A stretch of 64,000 bases of DNA from Stutzerimonas kirkiae (GTDB lineage Bacteria > Pseudomonadota > Gammaproteobacteria > Pseudomonadales > Pseudomonadaceae): positions 186,001-250,000 of the forward strand of contig NZ_QJUO01000002.1 of the NCBI RefSeq assembly GCF_004327335.1, in the 5' to 3' direction. Below, piece by piece: positions 50,345-61,080 of the stretch. The notes beneath the pieces are model-generated. The model was not told the DNA's origin. It saw nothing but the letters and a program-made list of their open reading frames with translations, and made no database searches. Position 1 is the first letter of the stretch. Each line of letters starts with the position of its first letter. The translations under genes were made by a program, and so were the position numbers.

Positions 50345-51547
50345 TCATCTCCCTGTCTTGGGTAGCTCCACGAACCCCGGCTCCAACCCGGATACCTTGA
50401 CGCCCTGCGGCACTGCACGTCCGGGCGTGACAGTAACTTTGCGTGACGGCTGGTTAAGTGCCTTTCTATGGACGACATAGGTGCTGCCGTTCTGGCCTTG
50501 CTGCAAGGCCTCGGCAGGAACGGCAAGGCCACTCTCCGCCCGGTAGGTCACCACGGCCAATCTTGCACTCATACCCAAGCGCACGCTCTGCTGCTGTTCT
50601 GGCGCCAGTGGATCGATGGCAACGATGACCTCATAAGCGCTGCCATCTCCATACACATCGGCAACGATGGCCTGGGCACCAATGCTCAACACGCGGCCAC
50701 GCAGGGTCAGGCCATCGAATCCGTCGCCGGTCACTTGAACATCCATTCCTTCGCTGAGTTGGTGAAGGTCGACTTCCTCGATCCTGGCCGTGGCATTGAT
50801 TCGCTCCAGGCTGGCCAGTTCGAGCAGTGGAGCCCCCTGAGACACAGGCTGGCCTTGATGAACGGCTACCGCCGCACCAGGACCATCGCTTTTCTGCGGG
50901 CGCAGGACAATACCGGCAAAGGGAGCACGCAACTCCCGCTGGGCCAGCAAGGCGTCCAAGCTGTCGTAGCATGCCTGGGCATTGGCCAGCTCCATATCGG
51001 CGATCTGGCGGTTGTCCCCCGGCCCCCTGGCTTGAGCTGCACGCAGTTCAGCCTGCGAGGCAGTCAGTTCCAGCCGTTGCAGACGAAATTGCTGCTCCAG
51101 CGATTCGACCTCCATACGGGCAACGATGCCGCGCTCAAACAAACGTCGGCTATCGGCCAGTTCGCTCTCGGTATTGTTGACGGTGAATTCGGCATTAGTG
51201 ACTGCACGGCGTGCGCGAGCAACATCTACTCCATGCGCCCAGTCCCGCATCTCCTGAACGGTCCGCCTGGCCTTGAGCAGTTCGGCTCGCGCCTGGCGCA
51301 ACTGGATATCCAGTTGCCTGGTGTCGAGGGTCAGCAGGTGCTGGCCACGCTCGACACGCTGACCTTCGGTCACGGCCACCTGCTGGACGACACCCTCGAA
51401 CGGTGCCGAGAGGGTTTGCCGGGTAGCGGCCTCGATACGTCCGACCAGGCCAAGCTGGTTTTCCAACGGCTGAGGTTGCGCGGGCAGCCACTGGGCGGCG
51501 GTTGAATCCGCTGTCTCGGCACCGCTATGCAGCAGGCCATAGGCCAC
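50345..51547 (-). CDS. HlyD-family periplasmic adaptor, N-terminally truncated, 400 aa
   Basis: Membrane-fusion protein with lipoyl/barrel-sandwich halves (IEAATRQTLSAPFEGVVQQVAVTEGQ and LLAQRELRAPFAGIVLRPQ) around a long coiled-coil hairpin (about residues 75-200, rich in Ala, Arg and Gln), then a beta-barrel domain. Only a short upstream piece (RFFALIGAVAYGLL) hints at the membrane anchor; the normal N-terminal segment is gone because the gene is fused to the end of the FptX relic. First start in frame is GTG at 51547. Partner transporter is absent in the window. Confidence 0.75.
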   Translation of the reverse strand: MAYGLLHSGAETADSTAAQWLPAQPQPLENQLGLVGRIEAATRQTLSAPFEGVVQQVAVTEGQRVERGQHLLTLDTRQLDIQLRQARAELLKARRTVQEMRDWAHGVDVARARRAVTNAEFTVNNTESELADSRRLFERGIVARMEVESLEQQFRLQRLELTASQAELRAAQARGPGDNRQIADMELANAQACYDSLDALLAQRELRAPFAGIVLRPQKSDGPGAAVAVHQGQPVSQGAPLLELASLERINATARIEEVDLHQLSEGMDVQVTGDGFDGLTLRGRVLSIGAQAIVADVYGDGSAYEVIVAIDPLAPEQQQSVRLGMSARLAVVTYRAESGLAVPAEALQQGQNGSTYVVHRKALNQPSRKVTVTPGRAVPQGVKVSGLEPGFVELPKTGR

Positions 51548-51555
51548 TGCGCCTA

Positions 51556-52088
51556 TCAGCGCAAAAAACCGCCCGCGCCCAACATCGCGCCGACATAACT
51601 GCCGCCCACTTGCGCCACGTTACCCCAGCCGCGCTGTGGGCTCGCCAATTGATCCACGGCAAAGCCGTCGCTGGCCACATCGGTCGTTGCCGCGACCAGC
51701 GCCGCAAGCAACAACCCGCCCAGGATCCAATCGGCATGGTCGGCCAGAGAAAGCTGCCCATTCAACGCTGCCAGCCCCAAAGCCAGCAGGACAGTCGCGA
51801 TCAGCCATTGCCCCGCCAGCACCAGGGGGCGCGAACGCCGCGCCAGTCGGCCGGCGGGCAGGCGCAAACGCTCCACGGCCGGCGCCCACAGAAAGCGCAG
51901 CCCCCAGAGCACCCAAAGTAAGGCGGTCAGCCCGGCTACCTGCAACGACGCGCCTGCATCGCGCAACAACGAAGGCGCGCCTGGGTAGTCAGCGCAGTGA
52001 TGACCGTCTGGCTGACATAGATACCCGCAATGGCGGGCAAGACCTGTCGCGCACTCAGGCGCGGCAAGGCCAGCGAAGATATCGACAT
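51556..52088 (-). pseudogene. RhtX/FptX-like siderophore MFS transporter, frameshifted and truncated
   Basis: The 5' part (MSISSLALPRLSARQVLPAIAGIYVSQTVITALTTQ, read in parts) is in one frame; the continuation PSLLRDAGASLQVAGLTALL is in another, with the shift near 51980. The second frame runs to GGSYVGAMLGAGGFL and stops where the HlyD remnant begins. Only about 175 of the usual 410 residues remain. Family knowledge: FptX imports ferri-pyochelin-type complexes. The start at 52088 is the first ATG of the in-frame region that matches the family. Confidence 0.75.
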
Positions 52089-52204
52089 AATGATGAGAGT
52101 CCACGGCCGGGTGAGGGCCTTTTCATTGCGTTTCTTGCCTGTGAACCACAATTGGCAGTATTAATTTTGTTCAGTACGCAACAATTGTGGCTTATATTAA
52201 TACT

Positions 52205-52223
52205 AATATTGAGTATCATTACT
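52205..52223. promoter_or_regulatory. putative Fur box between the FptX relic and the AraC gene
   Basis: AATATTGAGTATCATTACT matches the 19-bp Fur consensus at 13 positions by eye. It lies in an AT-rich divergent intergenic stretch next to iron-uptake genes. Whether Fur binds is not shown. Confidence 0.4.
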
Positions 52224-52276
52224 AAAGAGGACGCTAACGATTTACGGAAAAAATTTGATGTTTAGGGAAAAAATTA

Positions 52277-53302
52277 ATGGCGGGGAGCATGGAAACAACA
52301 TCCGGCCAGCCGGCACTTGATCCAAGCCAGCTTCAGAACGACCGGCTGGAGGGCGTGCACCAGGACTGGCGGCACGCCGTACACATGTATCAGCCGTGCG
52401 AAGGGCTATGCATCAACTGCATCAACGGCCGCCCCGGCAGCAAATGGGCGTTCCGGGCAGAAGGGCCGCCCGCCTTCAGCGTGAACATTCTTCTCGAAGG
52501 TCGCATGCAGGCGGCCTTCGATGATGGTGCCGTGCTCGACACCCGGGCCGGCTCCACCATCCTGATGGCCACCGGCCAACACACCTCCGGGTGGGACGTG
52601 CTCGACGGCAAATCCGAAGGCGCCTTTCGCATGCTCAGCATCCACCTTGAGCAAACAGCGATGGCCAGCCTGACCGGCCTGCAGATGAATGACCTGCGCA
52701 GACGCATCGGCACCGCTGCCGGCGACCAGCCGCACATTGACGCCTTCCTGGGTGTCATGCCCGCCTCCAGTTCCCTGCAGCGCGTGGCCTGCGACCTGCT
52801 CGGCTTCAACTGCAACCGTCCCGGCCCCTGCCTTTCCCGGGATCTATTCTTGCGGGCCAAGGCTTTCGAAGCCATCGCCTGCTTCCTGCGCGAAAACCTG
52901 GAGCAGCAGCGGGACGAGCTACCCGTACCCGCCGATCGGAAACGCCTGATCGAAGCTCGCGCCTTGCTGGAGAACAGCTTCGATCAGGACTGGAGCGTGC
53001 ACTCCCTTGCACGAACAGTCGGCCTCAACGAAAAGCGCCTGCAATCGGGCTTCCACGCGCTATACGGCCATTCAGTTCATGTCTGCCTGACGCGCATCCG
53101 CATCGAGGCGGCCATCAACCTGTTGCGCCGCGGCACCAGCGTCACGGAAACAGCCGCAACGGTCGGCTTCGGCCACCTCAGCCACTTCAGCCGCGTGTTC
53201 CGCAGCCACACCGGCATCTCCCCCAAACAGTGCGCCCTGGGCCTCAGCCCGATACTGCAATCTCCCCTCGTCGGTGGCTCCGGACAAACACTGCAACGTT
53301 GA
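52277..53302 (+). CDS. AraC-family regulator, PchR-like, 341 aa
   Basis: N-terminal effector domain (about 1-230) and C-terminal double HTH: first helix pair DWSVHSLARTVGLNEKRLQ, second TETAATVGFGHLSHFSRVFRSHTGISPKQ. This resembles PchR, which senses ferri-pyochelin and activates fpt genes. It is divergent from the FptX relic and upstream of the TonB receptor relic, so it would have controlled both. It is intact. Confidence 0.85.
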   Translation: MAGSMETTSGQPALDPSQLQNDRLEGVHQDWRHAVHMYQPCEGLCINCINGRPGSKWAFRAEGPPAFSVNILLEGRMQAAFDDGAVLDTRAGSTILMATGQHTSGWDVLDGKSEGAFRMLSIHLEQTAMASLTGLQMNDLRRRIGTAAGDQPHIDAFLGVMPASSSLQRVACDLLGFNCNRPGPCLSRDLFLRAKAFEAIACFLRENLEQQRDELPVPADRKRLIEARALLENSFDQDWSVHSLARTVGLNEKRLQSGFHALYGHSVHVCLTRIRIEAAINLLRRGTSVTETAATVGFGHLSHFSRVFRSHTGISPKQCALGLSPILQSPLVGGSGQTLQR

Positions 53303-53754
53303 CCCGCCCCTGCGGCCACCTCCCTGACGCGGCCGGCCGTGTGCCTCTACAGCCGCCTCCTCCGCTTTCGCTCTGCTGCGCTGAAAAAAAATCCTCGAAA
53401 AGTCAAATTTTTCCTGAAAACTGTTAGCCGACTTGACAGTTATTCGTAAAGATTGCGCTGAGTGAGTATTGGACTGTTACCCACAGAATCCCTTTTTAAC
53501 CCCACGCATCACCCTAGCGTCCTGCAACCACATCGTTGCGGACGAGGCCGCACTTTGCCGCAGGGAGGGGTAATACACAGTCAGGCGGGGAACTATTTGC
53601 CCAATTATCTGAATAGGTCTCTTTATACTTTAGATTACGTTTTGGAAGAATTCGAATGTTCGAGAGAGTAAGACCGGGGGAGCCCGAAGGCAAACCAATT
53701 TCCCATCAACGCCAACTGCCGGGAATCAGTCAGGCTGGGCCGGAAAGCCTGCGT
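53303..53754. other. intergenic region upstream of the TonB receptor relic
   Basis: AT-rich at 53390-53460, containing TTGACA at 53434-53439 without a well-spaced -10 box, and later CTTTATACTTTAGATTACG near 53622. A PchR-type binding site is expected here but not proven. No gene assigned. Confidence 0.4.
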
Positions 53755-56576
53755 ATGCAGCCCCGCCAGATCTGCCTGGCCATTGCCTTGGTATTGGCTG
53801 GGCCGCACGCTCTGGCCGAAGAAGCCCGCCTCTCCTCTCTTGAACAGGAAGAACAGAACGGTACACAAACCGACAGCACACCCCCAGGTGACGACACAGT
53901 GCATACCCTGGATACGCTTACGGTGACCGCCACTGCGGCAGAAGAAGAGAAGAAGATCGGCTATACCGCAGGGGCTAGCAAGGAGGATATCGAGCGGCGC
54001 AAAGCCAGCCATATAACGGATTTGCTCGACCAGATTTCGGGTGTGTCGGCAAACAACCTTTATTCGGCGCCGGAAACTTCCGTCAAAGTCCAAGGAATTG
54101 CTGGACATGGCCGTGTGTCGCAATCATTAGAAGGTGTGACTCAGAATTTCCATTCCTTTACCAAGGATATCGGTCAAACAGGCTCCATTTTTGTTGATCC
54201 TGGGCTGCTCAGTTCTATTGATGTAACGCGTGGCGTCAGCACTAGCACAGGCACACTGGGCAGTCTCGGTGGCGCGGTCGATTTCAAGTACATGGATCTG
54301 GATGACATTCTACTGCCGGGAAAAAGCTTTGGCGGTATGGTTCGCGGCCAGACTGGATTCAGCAAATACCGCAATGGTGAGAAACCTTCCGGCTCATTCT
54401 TTCTTGGCGGACGAAATGAACGCTGGGATGTCATGGTGGGAGCCTCCGATAGCAGCAACGATGCCTACCACGTTGGCAGCAACTTCAACAAAGGCGATAT
54501 GTTGAAGAACTTTCACGCCAATAATCTGAGTTTTTATGATGGTGAAAATGATCTTATCGGCAGTGCTCAAACAAAAGAAAACTGTCGTTACCTTGGAATA
54601 CTTGGGCCAGCAGGGGGAAGCCGAGATGGGTTTAGTAATTGTCAACTGTCCCCTCAAAAACTGGATGCCTTAAAGCAAGCCGCAAAATCTGGTGAATTGA
54701 AAGGTACGCAGCGCACTGCAGATGCCCAGATGCTGCGGGTTCGTCACTTTTTCAATGATGACTATAACCAAAGCCTTGAGTTGTTTGCTACGGTCAATCA
54801 CGCCAAGTATGAAACTGACCAGCAGCCATCAATTTGGATGCAGACACCTGATAACCATGCAGTGATGCCTGGTACGGATAACGGTGCTGTTTGGGGCGGC
54901 CAGCCGTGGTCAGTTGCTGCAGAGCTGGATAGCCACGTGGTCAGTCTGAAATACAAAGGTTTCTTCTCTGACCTGATCAATCCCGAAGTACAACTATTCC
55001 ACGAAAACCAGGATCGTAGGCAGCGTTGGGTTGCTCAACCCGGCAGCGTTGCTGCAGGCGAAAATATGCGTTACTTCGTTGAGAATAAGTCCTTCGGATT
55101 GAAACTAGGCAATTCCAGTCATTTTAATTCTGGCGCACTAGGGGCATTGAGACTTGACGCTGGCTTGGAGTTTGCACGCAGGAATAAAACCGTCGACAGC
55201 TTAGGTGAGGACGAGTGGTATGGCCGATGGCTTTGGGAAAAAGACGGCATCCAATACAATGGTCAAAAATGGGATCCGGATTCACGTACAAACACTACAG
55301 GACTTTCGCTGGCCTTGAGCACTGAAGGTGAAAGCCCTTGGCAGGCTAGTGCGGGCGTCGGGTTACAACGCCTAGTGATGGACACATACGACTTGCGTTA
55401 TGAAGTCGGAAATGTCTTAAAAGCTGGCACGCAACTTAATCAAATGTATTGGTTCGAAAAGCTATTGGGTGAAGGTGTTCCATTTCTTGATGCTATCTCA
55501 CAATCTGCAGAGCTGGAAAAACAACAATTTGCGGAGTTTGGTGGAGGAACGCGCTGGACGGATACTCATGATGAGAAAAAACGTTTCAACTTGAAACAGG
55601 CCCATTTTGCCTTGCAATACACCAAACCTGACACAGGATTAACAACTTACGCCAGTATTGGCTATAGTGAACGAGCCCCCACCAGCAATGAAATGTATAT
55701 TAACGGTGCATGGATGCGGCAGGGATTTACCCCAAATTCTGATTTGAAGCCAGAAAAGAATCTAGCACTCAATCTTGGCATAAATTACCAGCACAAAGCC
55801 TTGCTTATGGATCAAGATGCGCTAAGTGTAGGCGTGGGCTTTTATCGCAATCGAATTCAAAATTATATTGGTTATGGCCCTCAGTTGAGAGCCAACGAGT
55901 CGACTTCAGCCACACAATTGACCTCCTATGGTTATGTTGCCAGTGTCAACAATCTGGAATCTGTGGTCCGCCAGGGTTTTGAACTGAATTTAGCTTACCA
56001 GCAACCCATGTTTACGTCCGCGCCAACCTGACTCTGCCGCTACGCCATGACAACAAAATGTGCAGTTGGCAATCACCCAGTGGTCAAGGTTATCAAAGGA
56101 CCACTGATGCTCAGGGAAATATCATTTATACCAATATTGGAAAAGGGCAACGTCTTTGCTATTCCGGCTGGAACTGGATGGAAACCAGCCTGATCGACCC
56201 TATCAGCAGTAGCTTGACTGCCGCCTTGACGCCCTACCAAGGCAGGCTGGAACTGGGCGGAACCCTACACTATCGAGGCAAGCAACGTGCTGCCTATTGG
56301 TACAACCAAGACTATCAAACCAATAAGTCGAACCCGAATCACCCTAGCAATCTATCTTCCAACTCTATACCAGATCAAGATGGGTTCCTAACAGCCAATC
56401 TTTTTCCCAACGTCATGAAATTTGATTTGTTCGCCAACTATCAGATTAGCGACCCACTCAAGGTGGGAATTTATCTGGCGAACTTAACGAACAAAATGGA
56501 CGCCATTCCCACATCACTGGGATACAACTTCTACCCTGGCCGTACTGCCAGAGCCAATATGGAATACCGATTCTGA
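53755..56576 (+). pseudogene. TonB-dependent receptor (heme/siderophore type), frameshifted
   Basis: Signal peptide ICLAIALVLAGPHALA, a TonB-box-like DTLTVTATA, a plug domain with the GSLGGAVDF block, then a beta barrel. At about 56005 the frame shifts: one frame stops soon after QQPMFTSAPT; the other continues with VRANLTLPLRHDN and runs to YNFYPGRTARANMEYRF, a normal TonB-receptor end with terminal Phe. The motif YSERAPTSNEMY...LKPEKN is reminiscent of the FRAP/NPNL region of heme receptors; assignment to heme is weak. A hairpin with T run follows (56586-56612). GC content is lower than in the surrounding chromosome. Confidence 0.8.
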
Positions 56577-56585
56577 GTTTTCGCC

Positions 56586-56612
56586 ACTTCATCCATAGTG
56601 GATGAAGTTTTA
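56586..56612 (+). terminator. terminator after the TonB receptor relic
   Basis: ACTTCATCC pairs with GGATGAAGT, followed by TTTTAA. Confidence 0.7.
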
Positions 56613-56655
56613 ACCTGTTGGAGTGGCGACCGACACAACGTGAAGGAGAAGACTC

Positions 56656-56856
56656 ATGCCTTTGCAAAGCAATATAAATACCTGGAAAGGCATCTACGAC
56701 AACACCGGCATCAATGTTGGCGGCGGCAACCCTGCTTACATCGGGTCGGTTCTCGATGTGAATGGTGGCTATCACACAGGCACAGATATCTACCAGACTG
56801 GCAACAAAATCGCCTCATCGCGGCGTCGTGTGGGCCTCTTGAGCACGTTGAAGTAG
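56656..56856 (+). CDS. small truncated gene of unknown function
   Basis: A strong AAGGAG site 7-8 bp upstream marks a genuine start. The first 54 residues (MPLQSNINTWKGIYDNTG, NVGGGNPAYIGSVLDVNGGY, HTGTDIYQTGNK) are Gly/Asn rich and AT-rich in codon use like the receptor gene, then the composition changes abruptly at about 56820 into GC-rich DNA, so the natural 3' part appears lost. I do not recognise the family; a secreted or surface protein is possible but unsupported. Confidence 0.45.
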   Translation: MPLQSNINTWKGIYDNTGINVGGGNPAYIGSVLDVNGGYHTGTDIYQTGNKIASSRRRVGLLSTLK

Positions 56857-56943
56857 GCTTGGGGCCTGAAAACAAGCGTGTTCCTGCGATGCGCACAGGT
56901 GTGCATCGTGTACTGGCTTCTGGAGTTGGATTCGGGCATGAAA

Positions 56944-58285
56944 TCAGGCCGCAGCCTGCGCGCCCTGACCCTCCGACGCCGCATTGCTTTCCTCCAACAC
57001 CGGTACACCGTCGGTACGGATAGTCAGGTGTGCGCTGGCCGCGACCACTTCGTTTTGCTCCAGCAAGTCGAGCCTGTCAGCCCAGTCCTGCATCATCTTG
57101 CGCCGAGGCTCCACGTGTACAGCGCATGGTTGTAGGCTGCGCTCACTTGATCGGGGTCGCTGTGCGAAAGCTGGGCATCTACCCAGGCTTTGGGATAGCC
57201 CACCTCGTTAAGTGCCGTAGAAATCGTGGCGCGAATGCCATGGCCCGTCAGTAGATCCTGGTAGCCCATGCGCTTGGGGGCACCGTTCAGGGTGTTCTCG
57301 CTGATACGCTTTTTCAGGTCGCTGCGACGGGAGAGCAGATGCCGCTGGGCCGGCTTCACTTCTTCGAGCAGGTAGCGGACGATCTCAATCGCCTGCACAG
57401 ACAACGGCACTATGTAGGGTGGAATGTCCTGGGGGCGCTTGTTTTTCTTGCGCATGTCGTTCTGCAACTGCTTGACCACTTCCGGCGGGATGATCCACAA
57501 CCCTTGCTCAAGATCGAACTGATCCGGGGTGGCCAGCCGCAGTTCGCCGGCACGCCCCCCCGTCAGCAGCAGGCGGATGCCGAGCTGTATCGTGACAGAA
57601 CCACGGTAGCGGCGCACCTTCTGCAAGAGTTCGGGCAGTTCAGGCAGACGCAGGAAGGGATTGTGAGCGACGGGCGGCGGCGGAACGGCGACCACATCCA
57701 GGTCGGATGCCGGGTTGATATCCAGTCGCTCGACCTTCACCAGCGCGAAGCGGAACAACTGGTTGAACCAGGTGCGCACCTTCTCCGCGGAGGTGAATGC
57801 CTTGCGCTGTTCGATCTTGGAGACCACGTCCAGCAGGTCGGTACGGCGAACATCGTAGATGGATAGCTTGCCCAGGGTTGGCAACACATCCCGCTCGAAG
57901 ATGCGCAGGATCTGCGACAGGGTGCTGTTGCGGCCCTCCTTGAGTTCCAGCTTTCGATGCTCAACCCATTGAAGGAACACGGCCTTGAACGTGTGCACGT
58001 CGGCCAGGCGCACGGCCTGCCGCTTATGCTTGCGGTCGAGCTTGGGGTTGACGCCTTTGGCCAGCAGGGCGCGCGCCTGATCGCGTAAGGCCCGGGCCTT
58101 GCGCAGGCCAACTTCCGGGTAGGTGCCCAGGGACATGCGATTTTGCTTGCCAGCCCAGCAGTAGCGGAAGTGCCAGACCGACCGCCCATGTCGGTCTCGG
58201 CCAAGGAGAGGCCATCTATGTCGCCAAGCGTGTAGGCCTTGCCTGTCGCCCTGACTTGGCGAACGGCCATGTCTGAAAGTGCCAT
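56944..58285 (-). pseudogene. tyrosine recombinase/integrase, two frameshifts
   Basis: Starts MALSDMAVRQVRATGKAYTL at 58285. Near 58180 one base is missing in the stretch that should read GGRSWHFRYCWAGK. The middle frame carries the catalytic core (TGGRAGELRLATPDQF with the first Arg, LLTGHGIRATISTALNE with the H-x-x-R box, LSHSDPDQVSAAYNHA). At about 57117 an extra AC dinucleotide shifts the frame again; the true end (YVEPRRKMMQDWADRLDLL and onward) stops at 56944. Both changes leave the downstream code intact, so they are recent or artefacts. Confidence 0.85.
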
Positions 58286-58380
58286 AGTTCGAGCTCCTAA
58301 CGTTAAGAGTTAGGGCTAGATCCTTGACCTGTCTACCGCTTCGGCACAGCGAGAATGCGGAACCGTGCACACTCGGATTT

Positions 58381-58404
58381 ATGGACTAAAAAATGGACTA
58401 AAAA
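58381..58404. repeat. tandem 12-bp direct repeat upstream of the integrase gene
   Basis: Two perfect copies of ATGGACTAAAAA (58381-58392 and 58393-58404), 109 bp from the tRNA 3' end. Likely arm-type binding sites of the recombinase. Confidence 0.55.
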
Positions 58405-58416
58405 GCCCCGGATGTG

Positions 58417-58588
<172 letters not shown>

Positions 58589-58655
58589 TTGTCTTGGTGA
58601 CGGGCGCCATTCTATAGATTCTTTGAACGTCGTCAACCCCTTGATTAAAAAAGTT

Positions 58656-59222
58656 TTATTCCTGCTCCTCGGGATTCAGGTGCGGCCAGGCGGCCAACAG
58701 ATAGTGCAGCATGGACCAGATCGTCAGGGCCGCCGCCACCAGCAGCAATGCGTAACCCATACCGACCCAGATCGTCATGGCCGGCGGGTTGGCCAGCAGG
58801 ATCACCAGCGCCACCATCTGCGCGGTGGTCTTCCATTTGCCCAGGTTGGAAACTGCCACATGCGCCCTGGCGCCCAGTTCGGCCATCCATTCGCGCAAGG
58901 CCGACACGACGATCTCGCGCCCGATGATGATCACCGCCGGCAGGGTCAGCCACAGGTTGGCATGCTCCTCCACCAGCAATACCAGAGCGACCGCGACCAT
59001 CAGCTTGTCGGCGACCGGGTCGAGGAAGGCACCGAACGGCGTGCTCTGCTGCAGGCGTCGCGCCAGGTAGCCATCCAGCCAGTCGGTGATGGCGGCCACG
59101 GTGAAGACCGCGCTCGCCGCCAGGTAACTCCAGCCGAACGGCAGGTAGAACAACAGGACGAAGATCGGAATCAGCAGTACCCGAAGTACGGTGAGGATGT
59201 TGGGAATATTCATGGATACCAC
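58656..59222 (-). CDS. pgsA: CDP-diacylglycerol--glycerol-3-phosphate 3-phosphatidyltransferase, 188 aa
   Basis: Membrane enzyme of phosphatidylglycerol synthesis. CDP-alcohol phosphotransferase motif [28 protein letters not shown] (D-x2-D-G-x2-A-R-x8-G-x3-D-x3-D) at residues about 47-74. Starts [14 protein letters not shown]; four or more membrane helices. Downstream of uvrC on the same strand, as is usual in Pseudomonas. Confidence 0.95.
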   Translation of the reverse strand: MVSMNIPNILTVLRVLLIPIFVLLFYLPFGWSYLAASAVFTVAAITDWLDGYLARRLQQSTPFGAFLDPVADKLMVAVALVLLVEEHANLWLTLPAVIIIGREIVVSALREWMAELGARAHVAVSNLGKWKTTAQMVALVILLANPPAMTIWVGMGYALLLVAAALTIWSMLHYLLAAWPHLNPEEQE

Positions 59223-59246
59223 TGATCTGTAAATTTGCTGGGGATT

Positions 59247-61067
59247 CTACTCACTGTGCAGCGTTGCATAAATCAACTCGGCAAGCTTTTTACTGATACC
59301 CGGCGCCTTGGCGATTTCATCGCTGCTGGCCCTGGACAATTCCTGGAGCCCACCGAAATGCTTGAGCAACTCGCGCCGCCGCTTGGGGCCGATGCCTGGC
59401 ACATCCTCGAGTGACGAAGTGCGCCGTGCCTTGCCGCGCCGTGCCCGGTGCCCGGTGATGGCGAAGCGGTGCGACTCGTCGCGGATCTGCTGGATCAGGT
59501 GCAAGGCCGGCGAATTGCCCGGAAGGGTGAACTCATGGGCGATATCATTCAGATAAAGTGTTTCAAGTCCAGGCTTGCGCGTCACGCCCTTGGCCACGCC
59601 CAGCAACACCAGGCCCTGCACACCCAGTTCCTCTATGACCTCGCGGGCCATGTTCAGTTGCCCCTTGCCACCGTCGACCAGCAGGATATCCGGCAGCTTG
59701 CCTTCGCCCTCGCCAGCCTTGCGCAAGCGCCGGGTCAGGGCCTGGCGCATGGCCGCATAGTCATCCCCGGCAGCGACCCCGTCGATGTTGTAACGGCGAT
59801 AATCGGACTTGATCGGCCCCTGTGGCCCGAATACCACGCAGGAGGCCACTGTCGCCTCGCCACTGGAATGGCTGATATCGAAGCACTCCAGCCGCGCTGG
59901 CGGCACATCCAGCCCCAGGGCCTCGGCCAGCGCCTCGAAACGCGCCGCCACATGCTGACGATTCGCCAGCCGCGCCGCCAGGGCCTGCTCGGCGTTGGTC
60001 AGCGCCAGTTGCTGCCAGCGCGCTCGCGTACCGCGTACACGTTGCGAGATACCGATCTCCACGCCGTGCAACTGGGCCATGGCATCGACCAGGGTGGCGA
60101 AGTCCTCGTGCACGGCATTGACGATCAGCTCCGAGGGCAGATCGCGCTCCTGCGCGCTCAGGTAATACTGTTCGAGGAATGCCTGCAGGACATCCTCGGC
60201 GCGCTCCTCGATCGCCACCTTGGGAAAGAAGTTCTTGCCGCCGAGCACCCGCCCGGCGCGCACGCTGATCAAGTGCACGCAGGCGCCGCCCGGACTGGCC
60301 ACCGCGGCGACGACATCCACATTGCCATGCCCGCCTTCCATGCTTTGCTGGTCCTGCACCCGTCGCAACAGCGCGATCTGGTCACGCAACTGCGCCGCCT
60401 GTTCGAAATCCAGCGCCATCGCCGCCTGTTCCATGGCCCGCGACAGTTCCTCGGCCAGGGCATTGCTGCGCCCCTCGAGGAACATGCTCGAATGGCGGAC
60501 ATCCTGCGCATACTCCTCGGCCGATACCAGCCCCACGCAAGGCGCCTTGCAGCGCTTGATCTGGTATTGCAGGCAAGGCCGGGTACGGTTGCGAAAGTAG
60601 CTGTCCTCGCACTGGCGAACCAGGAAAGTCTTCTGCAACAGGCTCAGGCTCTCCCGTATGGCCACCGCGCTCGGATAGGGGCCGAAGTAACGGCCGCTTT
60701 CCTTCTTCGCCCCGCGATGAATCCCCAGGCGCGGGAACTCGCCGCTGGACAGCAGGACGTAAGGGTAGGATTTGTCGTCGCGCAGCAGGATATTGTACGG
60801 CGGCCGCCACTGCTTGATCTGCGTCTGCTCCAGCAGCAGGGCCTCGGTTTCGTTCGAGGTGATGGTGGTTTCCACCTGGGCGATCTTCGCCACCAGTGCC
60901 GCGGTCTTCGGCGCCTGGCCACTCTTGCGGAAATAACTGGACAGGCGCTTCCTGAGGTTCTTCGCCTTGCCGACGTACAGCAGGCCGCCGTCGCTGTCGA
61001 ACATGCGGTAGACGCCTGGCCGGCTGCTGCAGGCGGCCAGGAAGGCGGAGGGGTCGAAGCCGTTCAT
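59247..61067 (-). CDS. uvrC: excinuclease ABC subunit C, 606 aa
   Basis: Makes both incisions in nucleotide-excision repair. N-terminal GIY-YIG domain ([25 protein letters not shown], about 16-40), UVR domain near 200, C-terminal endonuclease region ([13 protein letters not shown]) and a helix-hairpin-helix ([21 protein letters not shown]). Starts at 61067, MNGFDPSAF; a longer open frame overlaps gacA. Lies 13 bp after gacA and cotranscribed with it. Confidence 0.96.
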   Translation of the reverse strand: MNGFDPSAFLAACSSRPGVYRMFDSDGGLLYVGKAKNLRKRLSSYFRKSGQAPKTAALVAKIAQVETTITSNETEALLLEQTQIKQWRPPYNILLRDDKSYPYVLLSSGEFPRLGIHRGAKKESGRYFGPYPSAVAIRESLSLLQKTFLVRQCEDSYFRNRTRPCLQYQIKRCKAPCVGLVSAEEYAQDVRHSSMFLEGRSNALAEELSRAMEQAAMALDFEQAAQLRDQIALLRRVQDQQSMEGGHGNVDVVAAVASPGGACVHLISVRAGRVLGGKNFFPKVAIEERAEDVLQAFLEQYYLSAQERDLPSELIVNAVHEDFATLVDAMAQLHGVEIGISQRVRGTRARWQQLALTNAEQALAARLANRQHVAARFEALAEALGLDVPPARLECFDISHSSGEATVASCVVFGPQGPIKSDYRRYNIDGVAAGDDYAAMRQALTRRLRKAGEGEGKLPDILLVDGGKGQLNMAREVIEELGVQGLVLLGVAKGVTRKPGLETLYLNDIAHEFTLPGNSPALHLIQQIRDESHRFAITGHRARRGKARRTSSLEDVPGIGPKRRRELLKHFGGLQELSRASSDEIAKAPGISKKLAELIYATLHSE

Positions 61068-61080
61068 CGGAAGCCGTTCA

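Noticed and set aside
56656..56856. Small gene as a HasA-type hemophore
   Set aside because: The preserved residues do not resemble the HasA start or its heme-binding loops.
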